From: Rapana venosa
Taxonomy: Eukaryota > Mollusca > Gastropoda > Neogastropoda > Muricidae
DNA: 64,000 nt
Direction: 5' to 3'
Assembly: GCA_028751875.1 (NCBI GenBank)
Contig: CM054155.1
Location: 54,961,492 to 55,025,491, forward strand
The notes beneath the pieces are model-generated. The model made no database searches and was not told where the DNA came from. It saw only the letters and a list, made by a program, of their open reading frames with translations. Positions 43,271 through 56,489 of this stretch are shown piece by piece. Both the position numbers and the translations under genes were made by a program. How positions within the stretch are numbered: position 1 is the first letter of the stretch; every line of letters begins with the position of its first letter.

Positions 43271-44053
43271 GCCCTTTTCTGTCACATTTCTTAGTTTGGT
43301 ATAATTGCCCTGTTTCCTTTCCTTGTTAATATCTCTGTTAGCATTCCAGTCCTTTCAGTTTGCTATAATTGGCCTATTTGCTTGCCATGTTGCATTGTTT
43401 ATTTGATTATAAGTTAGCTGACCTTTAACTTACAATTGTTAAGTGTCATAAGTTGTTAAGCAGTTTACTATGTGCATTTGGAATTTTTCCCATGCACTTA
43501 TAAAGCATAGAACGTTCAACCACAAAACTTCCTCTTCAAAGAGGAAGACTACTGTACATTCTCTGTAGAGACAAAAACTGTTCTAAGTGTGACCTTTGTG
43601 AAATACGCAACGATGTTGATTATATATTGATATGTCAGCTTTAATGAGAAAAATGGCATATTATACCTATTGAAAAACACCAACTGTGTTGGAATTAAAT
43701 GTCTTTTTAATTAATTGTAGAAAAGATCACCTGTTTACTCATTTAGTTCGTTTTCTCGGATAATAATCTATGGAAAACAGTCCGACTTTGGTCAGCACCA
43801 TGATCACTTAAAAATACCGCCTCTCTTTAACACCCACCAGTAGTTCTTTTATTCATTTTGCTGAAATGTTAGTTATCTGTGAATACAATAACCGTTTTGC
43901 TCTCTTAACAACTTCAGCGATTGTTGTTCAGTTGTTCTAAACTTTAGACTGTTGTATGTTTTGAGTTAGTTACTTGCTGTGTGTTGCATTTTCATATACG
44001 TCCAATGGGGTTTTGAAATAAAGTTTGCCTCGCCTTACCTTACCAGTGTATAC

Positions 44054-44054
<1 letters not shown>
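43271..44054. other. Unique unit sequence, no gene
   Basis: AT-rich noncoding sequence shared with unit C 59,216-60,020. Nothing coding is seen. Confidence 0.6.
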
Positions 44055-44110
<56 letters not shown>

Positions 44111-44168
44111 GTGTGTGGTGTGGTGTGTGTGTGTGTGTGTTGTGTGTGTGTGTGTGTGTGTGTGTGTA
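44055..44168. repeat. (TG)n microsatellite (unit B)
   Basis: Uninterrupted TG-rich tract. In unit A the same tract is split by a LINE fragment. Confidence 0.95.
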
Positions 44169-44559
44169 ACTCTGTGAGCGAGTGTGGCTTTGTCAGTATG
44201 AGTCCATGTGTCTGTGCGTGCGTGTATACGCATCTGTGCTTTCAAAAAAGAGCCCATTATTTTCTTCTTTACCTGTATCCATAATGGATGTGTTTCCCTG
44301 TCATAGAAGCTTTTTTTCTCCTAGATTTTTGCCAAGGACAACTCTCTTGCTGCTGTGGATTCTTTTACAAGGCCTGAATAATTGTGTGTTGCACACAGGA
44401 CCTCATTTCGTGGTTTTAACTAAACATTTAGCAGCCAGACCACCACTGACAGCCTGGTGGATGAGGACAAAGTTTAGGTGCAAGTTGAGATCGAACCTGG
44501 ACTTCTAGATTTCTAGGTAGGCAAATTACCTGTAGAACAACGATATGAAGAAGTGGTGC

Positions 44560-45130
44560 AGGCTAAGAACTCACTGAGGACTGGCCTATACCATGAACTC
44601 ACTGAGGAGTGGCCTATACCATGAACTCACTGAGGAGTGGCCTATACCATGAACTCACTACTGAGGAGTGGCCTATACCATGAACTCACTGAGGAGTGGC
44701 CTATACCATGAACTCACTGAGGAGTGGCCTATACCATAAAGTGACTAAGGAAAAGACTACACCATGAACTAACAAGTGACCATTACAATGAAATCTCTTT
44801 GGAGTAGACAACGCCATGGACTCATTGAGAAGTGGCCCATACCATGAACTCAGTACTAGAAGTAATGTGTCCTATACCATGAACTCAGTTCTGAGGAGTA
44901 GACTATGCCATAAACTCAGCACTGAGGAGAGGCCTATGCCATGAACTCAGTACTGAGGAGTAAACTATGCCATGAACTCACTACTGAGGAGTGGCCTATA
45001 CCATGAAGTCAGTACTGAGGAGCTATGAACTCTCTCCGAGGAGTGACCTATACCATGAACTCAATAAGGAGCAGACTATGCCATGAACTCACTAAAGAGT
45101 AGACCATGCCATGGACTGACTGATGAGTTG
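44560..45130 (+). repeat. Minisatellite M1 (unit B)
   Basis: The same 28-bp repeat as at 15,990-16,770, with the same diverged middle block but fewer units, showing array length change between units. Confidence 0.95.
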
Positions 45131-45324
45131 ATGCTAGTGATCTGACAGCATGGTTCGAGCCACCACTGAGATGCCTGTTCATCCACTAAAACCAGGTTTC
45201 CATTATGAGCTTTCCTGATCATTTTCCATCACACTACTTTTAGAAAGTGTCAGGTTTTTTTATACTGCATTTTCTAAAATATACTATCAGAAGCAACTCA
45301 GTTTGTTCTGCACTATCACTATCA

Positions 45325-45357
<33 letters not shown>

Positions 45358-45411
45358 CAACACACACAGCAACCACACACACACAACACACACACAACAC
45401 ATAGACGCAAA

Positions 45412-45456
<45 letters not shown>

Positions 45457-45460
45457 AACA
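45325..45460. repeat. (CA)n microsatellite (unit B)
   Basis: CA tract matching A 16,977-17,130. In unit C the sequence leaves this tract (61,337-61,369) and goes directly into the exon 2 region. Confidence 0.93.
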
Positions 45461-46069
45461 CACGCGACGTGCGCGCGTGAACACCTGCTACACCCTCCCC
45501 AGTGGAATTGGTGTGTGCACTGACACAAACAAAGCTACACAAAACTAGATACTAGCTACAAAATCCTCACACTGTGTACTAAGGAAATGTACACACTGAT
45601 CACCACATAGTGTCTTACGACTTACATCACCATATCATAACATTGACTCATTATTCTATAATATACAAAAGCCTAAGTCTAAAACAAAGATTTAAAAAGT
45701 CTTTTGGCTTTGCCTTTCTCAGAGATTCATCTGGAAAACTTCAGAATAAAAAATGATTTACATACCCCTGGTAGAATTGGCTTTGGCTCCTCCCTTTAAG
45801 GCCCGTTGTGAAGAAACGTCTTGGGGCTGGGGCAGGAGCTGCAGCACACACAGTATACACAAGTTCATTTTTCATTGTCTGACTATGACCTTCTGGTAGC
45901 GCCAACAATGTTCACAAGTTCGTCACTGTCAGACCCTCTGTCAGATCCTGCTGAAGAAAGGGTAGGTTGGTGCATCTTATCCAGCCCTAAGGGTGTGGTT
46001 GCCTTTCTGTGCACAGTCCATTTATGAAGAGTCTGTAGCACCTGCCAGTGGAGGCACATGAGGTGCAGG

Positions 46070-46774
46070 CAGGGGCTGGATTTAAAAGTGTCATAAGAAC
46101 GCTTTTAGCGTAGAGAGAGAGATGGAGGTCATTCCAGATCAATGGACCAGAAATAGAGAAAGAGCTACGACAGATGGTGGATTAGTTGAATCTAGGTATT
46201 CGTAAGGACAAGGTGTCTGCAGCAGAGTAGAGAAAACGAGAAGGAGTGTACAAGTGAAGACATTCACAGAGGTAGACGGGTGCTGTTTTGTGGAGACATT
46301 TGTAACAGAGGATACTGATCTTATAGTTTACTCTCTGTGGCACAGGCGGCCAGTGGAGAGATTGCAAGACAGGGGTAATGTGCTCAGATTGTTTTCTTTC
46401 TGAGGATAAGTCGAGCTGCAGAGTTTTGTATACGCTTAAGGGATTGGATTGATGATGCTGGCAGACCAGCCAACAGAGAATTGCAATAGTCCAGACATGA
46501 AAGAATGAGAGACTAACAAATATTGGATGCTGCATCTGTGGACAAGTACTTTCGAAATCCACTAATACGCTGTAATTGATAGTAGCATGACTGGCAGGTC
46601 TGGGTAATGAATTTTTGCATAGAGAGTGTGTTGTCAATAATGACCCCCTAGATACATCACAGCAGTGGATAGAGGGACTGATGCATTACAAAGTTCTATT
46701 GAAGCTGTTGTAATGGACGAGACTTTGTGTTTGGTCCCTACAATCATGGTTTCCGTTTTATCTGCATATTTATG
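46070..46774 (-). mobile_element. L2/Rex1-like LINE fragment cut off at the B/C junction
   Basis: It matches unit A 17,740-18,400 with few differences (thumb region; QSLHWPPVPQRVNY and HKTAPVYLCECLHLYTPSR). It stops at 46,774 in mid-element, whereas the unit A copy continues to 20,003. The next base starts sequence belonging to the intron 2 region (equivalent of about 30,710), so 46,774/46,775 is a rearrangement or assembly breakpoint. Confidence 0.85.
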
Positions 46775-46974
46775 CTCCAAAAAACCCAAAGAAATCATAT
46801 TGCTTTAAAATGCAGTAAATAACGTTTTTCTACGTTTCTCAACAAAAACCCGTTTACACTCGTAAAAACAACGTTCATGTGTCTTAGACATCAAATCAAC
46901 TTCCTCACACTGCAAAATAAGTTTTGTTGTGCTTTTAACATCAAACACACCGTTCACGGCGATATGTAAAAATA

Positions 46975-46999
46975 CCACACACACACATCACACACACAC

Positions 47000-47046
<47 letters not shown>

Positions 47047-47094
47047 CACACACACACCACACAACACACACACACACCACACACACACTCACAT
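46975..47094. repeat. (CA)n microsatellite (unit C)
   Basis: Counterpart of 30,876-31,028, and base-identical to 63,359-63,478. Confidence 0.93.
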
Positions 47095-47104
47095 TTACTA
47101 AGGA

Positions 47105-47440
47105 TGAAGAATAAACCAGGTCCCGTGTGGAACGCCTAGAATATCTTGTGCACATAGTAAAACGCGTTTTGCTATTCGGAAGAGTGGCCAATTTTGTATC
47201 GGGGAATCGGATGACAAAATGGACAAATCTCGCATATACATGGTGGTGTGGATGTAAAAAGACACATGAGTGAGCTTTATAGCTGCTTCTCCTCGAAATG
47301 AACAGAATAAAATCAAGTGAAAACAAATAAAAACACGCCGCACTGCACACACACTCACATACACAACACCACTCACACACACACACACACACACACAACA
47401 CACACACACAACACCAGACACTCACCACACACACACACAC
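47105..47440 (+). repeat. Repeat R and flanking CA tract (unit C)
   Basis: Repeat R at about 47,105-47,330, followed by CA-rich sequence to about 47,440. It is the same arrangement as 31,050-31,380. Confidence 0.6.
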
Positions 47441-48059
47441 ATTTTGCAGAACACAGAGCAACGTTTGTTTGACAAGTTAAAAGAGCTGGAGGTCCCGTGG
47501 GACAGAGCGTAAAACATCTAACCGGAGACATGACAAACAAAAGAGAACCCACATCATCCTTTAGAAAAAGGAAGAACACGCTAAAGCACTCTCAAAGCTC
47601 CACCCATCATGGCACTGATCTTTCGGCTCAGTAAGAGAGACTGATGTACCTACTGGTAGGCTAGCCTTGTCCCTTGCCTGCCATACTGAACCAGAATAAA
47701 TGGTAACATCGTGTAAAATGTACAATTCTAACATGGTTAAGCAACAACCATGCTTACGAAGGATCCAGTACATTGTGTTACACAACAGACATGCTAAAAT
47801 GGTGAAAAAGCTACATGAACCACCACCAGTCTGCTTACCATAAACATCTGAAAAACAAAAGATACATGATACTTAGGGTGACATCATCAGATGGGACTCA
47901 TTTTCAGAGAAATATCTTAGATCAAATGATGCCCAAGGGAGCAGGCATTGAAAAAAACACGACCGACAAAACGACCTCGACGGGTCAGTATGCGTGAATT
48001 CAAAGGAATAAAAACATTCACCTGAGGACGTAGACACATGTTGAACAGATCTTGATGAC

Positions 48060-48215
48060 GGAAGAAACTGAGAATATATGAAATGGATTTCTATGAGATG
48101 CCACGCATCTTATGGCAACTATGCTCGGACTGTAAACATCGCCATGTTTTCCATAGAATCCAGATCCCATAGAGCATGGTCTTCTTGCCTGTCAACATTT
48201 GAGTTCTCAGGAACT
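48060..48215 (+). pseudogene. Truncated domain-2 exon, unit C
   Basis: Only the 3' third of the exon remains ('gaagaaactgagaatatatg' through 'ttgcctgtcaacatttgag'). It is joined directly to the intron piece 'gaacagatcttg' (48,043-48,054). The same fusion is in unit A. The frame is also broken and the donor changed (ctcaggaact instead of cgaggtaact). Confidence 0.75.
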
Positions 48216-49354
48216 CACATACCAACACAAAATGCACAATTATGGATAAATTCAGCTTGGCGACCTATGTTCAGCACTTGTAATGTTTCAGGGAAAAAAA
48301 TGTAACCGAATTTATTGTAAATCCCATCAAAATGTTTGCGACAAATTTACGTAAGTTATCGTAACACGATTGTCATTCATTTAACCACTTTCAGTTGACT
48401 TTCGCCTCTTTGGAATAGTTGGGTTCATAGAGATTATTTTGGCACCAAATGAAAGCTATCAGTAACTGTGAAATTGAATCTGAATATAACCACTACACAA
48501 ATTGCTTCTCTCTATTGATCTGGGATGCCATCCACAGCGTAATGTATTAGAAAAATAAAAATGATTCCAAAATAATTTCCATTACCCCATGTTTGAATGC
48601 CACTTCACGAACACAACACGATTCTTGAAAAAAAACAACCCAAAGCAATTACAACAAGAAGAACAGCCTAAAAATATGTTTTTAAATTGTTTGAAGTGAC
48701 ATGAATCTGATTATTGTGTAAATCCAGCATTCAGTAAGCTTTTGAATTAGAAAGCGTTGTTTAATGGAAAGGAGTGGCAGTTTTTCTTAAAAAAATATGA
48801 GCACGACTTTCCCCCCCCTCACAAAGTATAAAGGAAAGTTGAAACTAATTTTTAGTGAACATGAATTCGCATTCTCTGAACCTAGTCTTAAGTTCAGAAG
48901 GCCTCTTTCTAACATGCCATTTATTGCTAAATGAAACTATCCTTTTTTCACCATCTAAAACACGTCCATTTATTTCTGACAACACATGTTTTTCATAAAA
49001 ATCAAGAGTCCTTTCCATTGGTGGCCAAAGTTTACTAGGTTCATTTTAAACGGTTGTATGATGGTACTTCTGTCACTGTTTGCTCATGATTATCGTCTCC
49101 AGCTTACCCCTGAATTCACTACACGTTGTTAAACATGGCAGGAAGGATTGATCCACAACAAACACTTTGATTTTCTCACACTAAACGTAGTTAGAGAGGC
49201 ATGTACAGACAAACTTGTTGTATCAAGCTTCTTCGCTTATAAACCAAAACAGTTATTTTTTTATAAACTTAGGCAAGTACTCTATAATCAGCTATCTGTA
49301 CTCATTTTGTAACCGATAAGCTAATTAATTTATATATATCATTTAGATAGGCCT

Positions 49355-51005
49355 TGATATCTGCGCCAGTGCTTGTCACTTGTCTTTTCACTTTGTCCGT
49401 CCCATGTCCCAAAGGACGTAGGGGGGACAGAGAGAAGACGCCACAGAGATCTTCTTTCATGCTTCACGATCCTGTGTGGGCACGTACGTAAGGTGTTGGC
49501 AGGGGTTGGGCGGTCCATGTCTTTGATGTTGTCAACCCATGATACTTTTGCGCGGCCTCTTCTTCTCTCTGCCTTCAAGGGTTCCCTGCAAGATGTTTTT
49601 GCTAAGGTGTTTGCGTCTTGTGGGTGTTGACCAAACCACATCAGCTTTCTCCTCTCTTTTATGGTGGAGAAGAGCAGAGTTTCTTGGGGGCTTTTTGATT
49701 CTTCATTGCATATAGTTGTTGGCGTTTTGTGATCTTTGTGTGATATTTTGAGGAGTCCTTCTGTGGCGCTTGTTCTCGAATGTTGGATTCTCACTCTATA
49801 GCTTCCTGCTGACAGGTCCATGATTCCACCATAAGGAGACAGATACCACAGAGGGTTTCGTAGCAGGTCGATCACCTTGGTGCAGAAGCTGACTGTTGCT
49901 TCTGATAGTAGATTCCTCTCGAGTCTGGCTAGAGCAGCATGTTTGCTGTTGCTCATGCGAGCTTTCTCACTTCATTGTTTGATTGTGCCATCTTTTGTTA
50001 ATGGAGCCTAAGTATTGAATGGCGTCATACGCCCCTTCCAGTAGTTCTCCATTCTCTTTATTTCCGTGCGGTCCATTACTAGCGCTGTTGGACCATGAAT
50101 CTTTAATTTCTCTGTACTCGACCGCCATGCCGTATGCACTCGCTCGATATGAAGACTATCTGTGAGAGTCTTTGCAGTTTCTTGTTTGCTGCCCGCCCAT
50201 GAGGGTCCATTTCATCTCAAATCTGAGGTTGCAAAGGCGGGCTTCCCACCAATGAGACATGCGAAGTGGTGGTCGTTTGCAGGTCTCTGTCATGATGCTT
50301 TTTGGGAAGAGATTGAAAGTACAGGTGAGAGAAGGGCAGCCCTGACGGACCCGCAACCTTACCCGGTGGCTCTTGAAGTAACTCGCCATGTATTGTTCAA
50401 GAAACTGCACGTCTTTGCGTTCTCGCAAGTGCCCTTGATACTTTCACATGAGGGCGGTATCAATGTTGAAGTGCCTGAGTACTTGCCAGAGGCCGTCATG
50501 CCATACCCTCGTCAAAGCCTCCTTTTGAAGGCCTATGAAAATTGTGATACCAATTCTTTTTTTTGTTTTTGGGAGGCTTTCTCTATCCAGAATTCTCAAT
50601 TGAAAATTTGTTTCTATTCTCATCTGTGCTGCGTTTACTTCGTCCTAAAGCCGGCTTGTTCTCGGCCAGAGTTTTTCCGCTAGTGTTTTTTCAGTCCTGT
50701 TGAGGACTACCCCCGAAGCTTGATCTTGCTAGTCAAGGAGCTTTGGGGACTGATGGGTTTCTGTAGTTTCTGGCATTGCTTGAGTTTCCCTTTCTATGTA
50801 GTGCGGTATTTACAAGAGACTGTGTACCATTCTTCCTGGCCATTCATTGGGTCGTAATCTTCTGACAAAGTTCTGTGAAATCTCCCCTTGCCGTTTACAT
50901 TCCCTCCCATTTTTTAGAGTTCAGCTGGGATCTCTATTCGATCTCCAGGGGACTCTTCCCTATCTTCTCCCCAGCACTACTCTCTCTTCTACTCTGCACG
51001 AATTA
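49355..51005 (-). mobile_element. RTE-like LINE 3' fragment, unit C
   Basis: On the minus strand the reverse transcriptase palm is at about 50,430-50,160 (VRQGCPSLTCTFNLFPKSIM; NLRFEMKWTLMGG stands where the family has NLRFADDIDLMGG). The C-terminal region follows at 49,956-49,339 with RKLMWFGQHPQDANTLAKTS, RRRGRAKVSWVDNIKDMDRP and LWRLLSVPPTSFGTWDGQ. The element is 5' truncated near 51,005. The fragment is also in unit A (12,470-14,040) but absent from unit B (34,451-34,472). It belongs to the same broad group as the element at 1,584-4,860. Confidence 0.85.
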
Positions 51006-51636
51006 AAACGTGGAGCTATTAAAGCCTCCGACGAGATATCACTTTACACAGATGCACACTATAACTTATCATAAAACATAAAGACTTTCACAAACTGATA
51101 CTTTGTACTAGAAACGAAGATATCTACCACCACAGATTTGTTTGCAAGATACATGATTAATTAACCACATATGTCCACCTGGAGGGAAGGCAGATATTCA
51201 TAATTAACCAGTGGTGCGAATGCACATGTTCCGCAGTCTTCTCAGCTGCGCACTCTAGCAAGCTTCCTAAGCTGTCTCATACAGATTGAACAGTATACAT
51301 TATCAGCTCTAAAGGGCTCACACTACATTTACCCATACTAACATCTTCCAATCTTATATTCCACTCCTTAATGAAACCCCAAACTTATACCACTAGATTT
51401 ATACGGTTTATGGTCTGGGCATTTGGTCTAATTTAAGTTCTCATATTTCAAACTTGTTTACAATGAGGACAGCAGTTCAGGCTATTAACTGTGACTAACA
51501 CCGGCCTCCTACATCTTACCCCTTACAGTCTACTAATACTACTTAAGATGAGCTTCTCCTCTCTTCTTTCTAAAATAAAGTCTATTCCACAGCTCATCAA
51601 TCGCTTCTACACTGATTTAGTAAAGATATGTTAAAA

Positions 51637-51960
51637 CCCCGCCGCCAATGTCGCAGTGAATACGCTGACTAGTAGGTGGTTGTTTTTCCTGTGATGTTTT
51701 CTCAGACACAGGCACCACTGAACTTCACCAAAGGACCCAGCACATGCAGGGCTCCCCTGTGCTGGTGGCTCCACGCGCGGCCTGATAGTGATTCGGGTGG
51801 GCACCCTGTGGACTTCCGACTCTAAGGGATGACATTAACAAATCTGGGTAATTCGCCTCGTGGACGGGAATGGGGACATATTGAAATGAGCGCGTGGAAC
51901 AGCAGGACGCGTATAGACGTCACTGACATCTAGGCGCAAGAGCAAAAAAAAAAAGATTTG
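51637..51960 (+). repeat. Fused remains of SINE-Y head and repeat Z (unit C)
   Basis: A damaged SINE-Y head ('ccgccgccaatgtcgcagtg') runs directly into the second half of repeat Z ('gtaggtggttg', 'ggcaccactgaac', 'cttccgactct'). Compared with unit B (35,050-35,900), about 600 bp between them is deleted. Confidence 0.6.
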
Positions 51961-52529
51961 TTTTACCAAAATTACAAGACACACTTTTCATAGCATCTAA
52001 TTTTAGGGTACATAAATTTATGTACCTTTACCTATATGATGCAATAGACGAAAAAATATTTGATTTCCAACAAAATCCGAGAACCTCATTGTGTTGGATG
52101 AATCGAAGTCAGATTCAGTATTCAGTCAATCATATCCATGATATATGACAAACATATATGCACGTGAAAAAAACTTGTTATTGATTTTCTTTCCTAGATC
52201 AGACCAACCCTCCGCAATTTCGTGGAGATAACTCGGGCCACACTATTGAATGACAAAAAATAACGTTAAGACATTTCATGTAGACAACATTAAATTGACA
52301 TGAAACAAGTAGATAAAATACAACCTAACAATAATTAGTTAACATACTGTAATGGAAAATAAGCATATTTTAGGATTAATCTACACTAAATATAAAAAGA
52401 CAAATATATCATAGCATAATAATGACATTTACGTATAACTGAGAAAACTGAATATACTGGACCGCACACTGTATTGGTTTCGCTGTTTTAATTTTCACCT
52501 AGAGGCAATAGCTGGAGGTCCACCTGGCT

Positions 52530-53260
52530 ACAGAATGATCGCAAACATTTTATTTTTTCTGTATAGAATAAGCCCAACATTCCTGGTTTCTCTAAGCGGA
52601 ATATTATTCTAACATTCTTGTTTCTCTGTGTAGATTTGATCTCAACATTCTAAGTTATCTGTGTATTTAATGACATTCTGGTTTATTCTATGTAGAATAA
52701 TCAATCCTGGTTGATCTATGTAGATTGATAGATGTGGCTATTTTTTCTGTGAGAAATGATTTAATTCTGGCGTTTTCCCTGTGTAGCAATGATATGGCTG
52801 TATTCTTTTTTAGCTAGTAGAACAACATTCTGATCTTCTGAGGGAGCAATATATTCTGGATCTCTATGAAGAAAGATATCATCTTTATTGTAGACAGACA
52901 TCATCACATTAGACAGATATCATTTTGCTTTCTATACAGAAAAATTCCAGAAATTCTTAGTTTTTCCTGAGCAGAAGGATAGTCAAGTTTCTCTGTGTAA
53001 ATTATAACATACTGCTTCTCTGTGTAGAATGATAACATTCCCTCGTGTTCTGTGTGTAAATGATAGCAGAGTGGTGTTTCTGTAGAATAACATGTGGTTT
53101 CGCAGTGTAGAAGTAAGCATTGTTGTTTCTCTGCTGTGAATGAGAACATTGTGTTCTCTGTGCAGAATGATATGACATTAGCGTTGCTCTGTGTAAATGA
53201 TACCATTGTGAATTCTCTGTATTAGAATGTGAGAACTCGCGACATTCTGGTATCTCAGTA
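52530..53260 (+). repeat. Minisatellite M2 (unit C)
   Basis: The same ~29-bp array as 36,440-37,000 with many indels. Phrases such as 'tctctgtgtagaatgataac' still mark the units. Confidence 0.88.
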
Positions 53261-53340
53261 ATTAAGTGGGTCTATTGAAATAACAACTGCTTAATGTCTC
53301 TATACCAGCTCAGTGATACTCTCCTGCGTGTGTCTCTCCA

Positions 53341-53470
53341 GTCCACAGCGGGCTACATCTCTAACAGTGATCGAATCAAAATCACCAATGCTCTGAAGAT
53401 CATCATGTACCTACCAATGTGGCACTGATGCTGTCTGCAACTCTCACAGTCACGGGACATATGGTAATGA
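53341..53470 (+). pseudogene. Counterpart of possible exon 4, unit C
   Basis: It contains 'ctaacagtgatcgaatcaaa' and 'accaatgtggcactgatgct' as in unit B 37,095-37,165. Indels break the frame. Conservation alone does not prove it was an exon, because flanking intron sequence is also conserved. Confidence 0.35.
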
Positions 53471-53888
53471 ACCGTCCCTCAATCATCGTCACACACGTTT
53501 ACAGGCAAAGCTTTCTTCTCGTGCACACTGGCTCCAAACAAGCTCAACTTGCCATGTTTGCAGCTACCCGAATAGCAAACTAATGTTTGAATGTTTGGAA
53601 ATCAAGGTACACGTTTTTTAAACAATCATTTCCTTCATAAACAAAACCAGGAGGATGGAGTAAGTGTCCCTTCTTGGAAAACATTACGGATTCCATGCTA
53701 CATGCATGTAGTTGCTTTTCTCTCTGGTTTGACTCTTCAGCGAAGACACCCAGTTATACTACATATAAAATTTCTAATGACATTCGAAATGATTAACACT
53801 TAAGGGTTGATAACACCCGGTTGTTAAGTTCCCAGCAGGTGGAACAAAAAAACTCCAACATTACCTAGATTCAATGTCACCCCCAACA

Positions 53889-54002
53889 CTCTCTCTCTCT
53901 CATCTCTCTCTCTTCTCTATCGCTTCTCTCTCTTCTCTTTCTCTCTCTCTCTCTTCCTCTCTCTCTCTCTCCTCCTCTCTCTACTCGCTCTCATCTCTCT
54001 CT
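53889..54002. repeat. (CT)n microsatellite
   Basis: CTCTCT tract. It lies at the left edge of about 3.3 kb of sequence present only in unit C (about 53,840-57,150). Confidence 0.93.
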
Positions 54003-54179
54003 TTTCTTTCTCTTTTTTATCCCTAAGGCGGGGACTGACATGGGGAAAAAAAAGCACCTAAGTTGCTTTTCAGGTCTCCCTTGCAATAAAAGAATTTTGT
54101 CATTGTCTTTGTTTACACTCCCTTCCCCACAGTGGATGATGTCCCTAGTTTCTACCGTCAGTTGGCGGTGCGGCCTTTG

Positions 54180-54295
54180 TGTGTGTGTAACGTGTGTCGC
54201 GTGCTGTGCCGGTGTTCGTGTGTGGGTGTTGTGTGTGTGTCTGTGTGTGTCTTGTGTGTGTGTGTGTGCTGTGTGTGATGTTGTTGTTGTTTGTT
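54180..54295. repeat. TG-rich microsatellite
   Basis: Interrupted TGTGTG sequence next to the I-like LINE. Confidence 0.85.
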
Positions 54296-54339
54296 GACCC
54301 ACTTTCATTTTACGGTCTGTTCACTTTTATGATATTTAG

Positions 54340-56450
54340 ACGCCCCACCCCCCCCCCCCCCCCTCTACAAAAAAAACCAAAAAAAACCCCGGTTAGATGT
54401 TGGATGTGGGTTAAAAAAAATACTCTCTAACTATAAAACAATCTCGAAAACTTGGGGCAATGCAACGGGAATTTAAAAAACAACAAAAAAACCACACAGT
54501 CATTAACGTTTAATCGTAACCTATAACCAAGGTCCTATGGAGGCACTGTAAACAAACACCTTTCACAATTTCAAATGCCAATTTTAAAACTACTCGAATA
54601 TGCTGGTAGGGAGTTTTCAGAAAAATGGGGGCATGAAAGGTTTTACACTCCTGGCAGTCAAAAAGTATATGAGTATTTACGTGATATCTCACCTCATCAG
54701 CTCGGCATTTACCATTTTTGCTCGAATTTGGTTATCAAATCGCACTTTACCGTTTCATTCTATTGAATTATTATTATCATTCTCCTTGATCGTAAAAAAC
54801 ACTTTTGTACTCAACCTCTGCAATTGTCCCCACTGTTAGATTATGGGTACTGATTGCAGTTCTTCAGTTAAAACGTCTCTCATTTGGCTGATTACTATCA
54901 GTGACCTTTCTCCAAGATTTTTTTTGTCTAGTAAGCTATACCCTTCTTAGTAAGGATAAAGGCACATGCAATTCTTATTGCAGTCCCGTCCATCGTTTTG
55001 CCCCTTTTTCGGCAGCCTCTATCCGCCCACTCATTTGGAAAGAACCCAGTGGTCTGAAGGCACCCAACAAAATCTCACTACATATGCCTTTATGGTTAAG
55101 AGATGTATGACCATGCTTAATCCTAATATGAATTTTCTCGAAGTTTTCTTGTAACATGGCGATTTTAAAGCATACAATGCCTTTTACGAATCAACGCAAA
55201 CAGAAGAATTTGAAATATTACCCCAACGGCAAATCAAGGTATATGTAAGACCCATTAGAAATGCTACACGAGTTCTGCTGTAAATATCGAGTGATGTTCT
55301 ACAAATAATACTGATTATTTCTTCAATATTTAACGAGCCGGTATAAAACACAAGCAGAACCCTGTTTCTGTTGATTATCTAGGCGTGATCCATCTGTGAT
55401 AAATTTGTAAATGTCCAAAATATTTACTATGTAGGATGTGGGATCGGACATCACAACAATTATATTCTTGGTTTGTCATTCTTCGTTTTCATTAGACACC
55501 TCTATATCAAAGTTGCTTTAATTTCATCTCGACCCTGATGGGCAAGTGTAAGATTGCTTCTCGTGTGTCCATGCTGTGTTGATTCGACTTCAGTCAGTCT
55601 TTCTACCAGATCAGACTACACATATGTACATATGGGCCTTAACACCGAGGATATACTTTCGTCTTTAGGAAAATTAAACTCTGATTTCACTTGCTATGTT
55701 CTTCTGAAATAAAGTTTTCTGTCGTTTTGTTTCTAAGCAAATATGTTTAGCACCATGCAGTTGACGGTAATCATCTAAAGTGCAATATGCCCACTTCGTT
55801 AAGTTCCCAGGCTTGAGCGCGTGAGATCGGCACACCAAGAGCTCAGTCTGTATCTTTTGCAGTCCTATACTTTGTAACTTTTTAAGTAAATACTCTAGCC
55901 GCACTGAGAAACAGACCTCTTTGACCATACGTCACGATAATTTCTGAACGAAAAGGGAATGTAGCTAAATATTTCATACTTTATCAAATGTGTCCTGGGC
56001 CCCAGAATTGTTTACTAACCATCTTCAAAAAGTTCAAAGGCCTTTCTTTGCTTTAGTTACAAATTGTCTTCGATATGTGCATTCCAAGTTACCTTAGAAG
56101 TGAAAAAACACCAAGAACTTTAGCGGTCGTCTTTATACTCACATCCAATTGGTCCCAATTCTAAATGCTGGTATACTTCACCTGGTTACCTTCCATTCTC
56201 TTACAAAGCACATCGTGTACGCTTTTTTCTTGGATTACAAGTAAATCCATCATTTCGAGCATATAAATATCGATGTTGAGTTCAAGCTGGTTCTGGATCA
56301 TACCCTTTTAATGTAGTTTAAACGCTCCTTTTGGCGTGAGCGCTTCGTTGGATATAGAAACATGTCATCACACATACATTATCTCTGCTGAAGACTTGTA
56401 CTATGACGTAAGCACCTCGAAAATTTCATCAGAAGATCAGGCAGTAAAAC
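54340..56450 (-). mobile_element. I-clade-like LINE remnant with RNase H, minus strand
   Basis: Read on the minus strand with frameshifts allowed, three blocks appear in the right order. A thumb segment lies at about 56,100-56,030 (KVTWNAHIE...LKQRKAFELF). An RNase H end lies at about 55,110-55,000, with FCWVPSDHWV, close to the FCWVPSHVG motif of LINE RNase H domains. A C-terminal block at 54,692-54,510 has THILFDCQECKTFHAP and YQHIRVVLKL, matching the usual Cys-rich tail (HIL.xCP). An A/C-rich stretch lies at the 3' end (54,340-54,400). It is 5' truncated or unreadable beyond 56,450. The assignment is by motif resemblance only. Confidence 0.55.
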
Positions 56451-56489
56451 TTAATTTGAAGAGAGGAGATATGACATGAAACTGGGGTA

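Noticed and set aside
49373..50683. Plus-strand open frames of 85 and 173 residues in unit C
   Set aside because: They are the opposite-strand shadow of the minus-strand RTE-like fragment, whose motifs read in the other direction.
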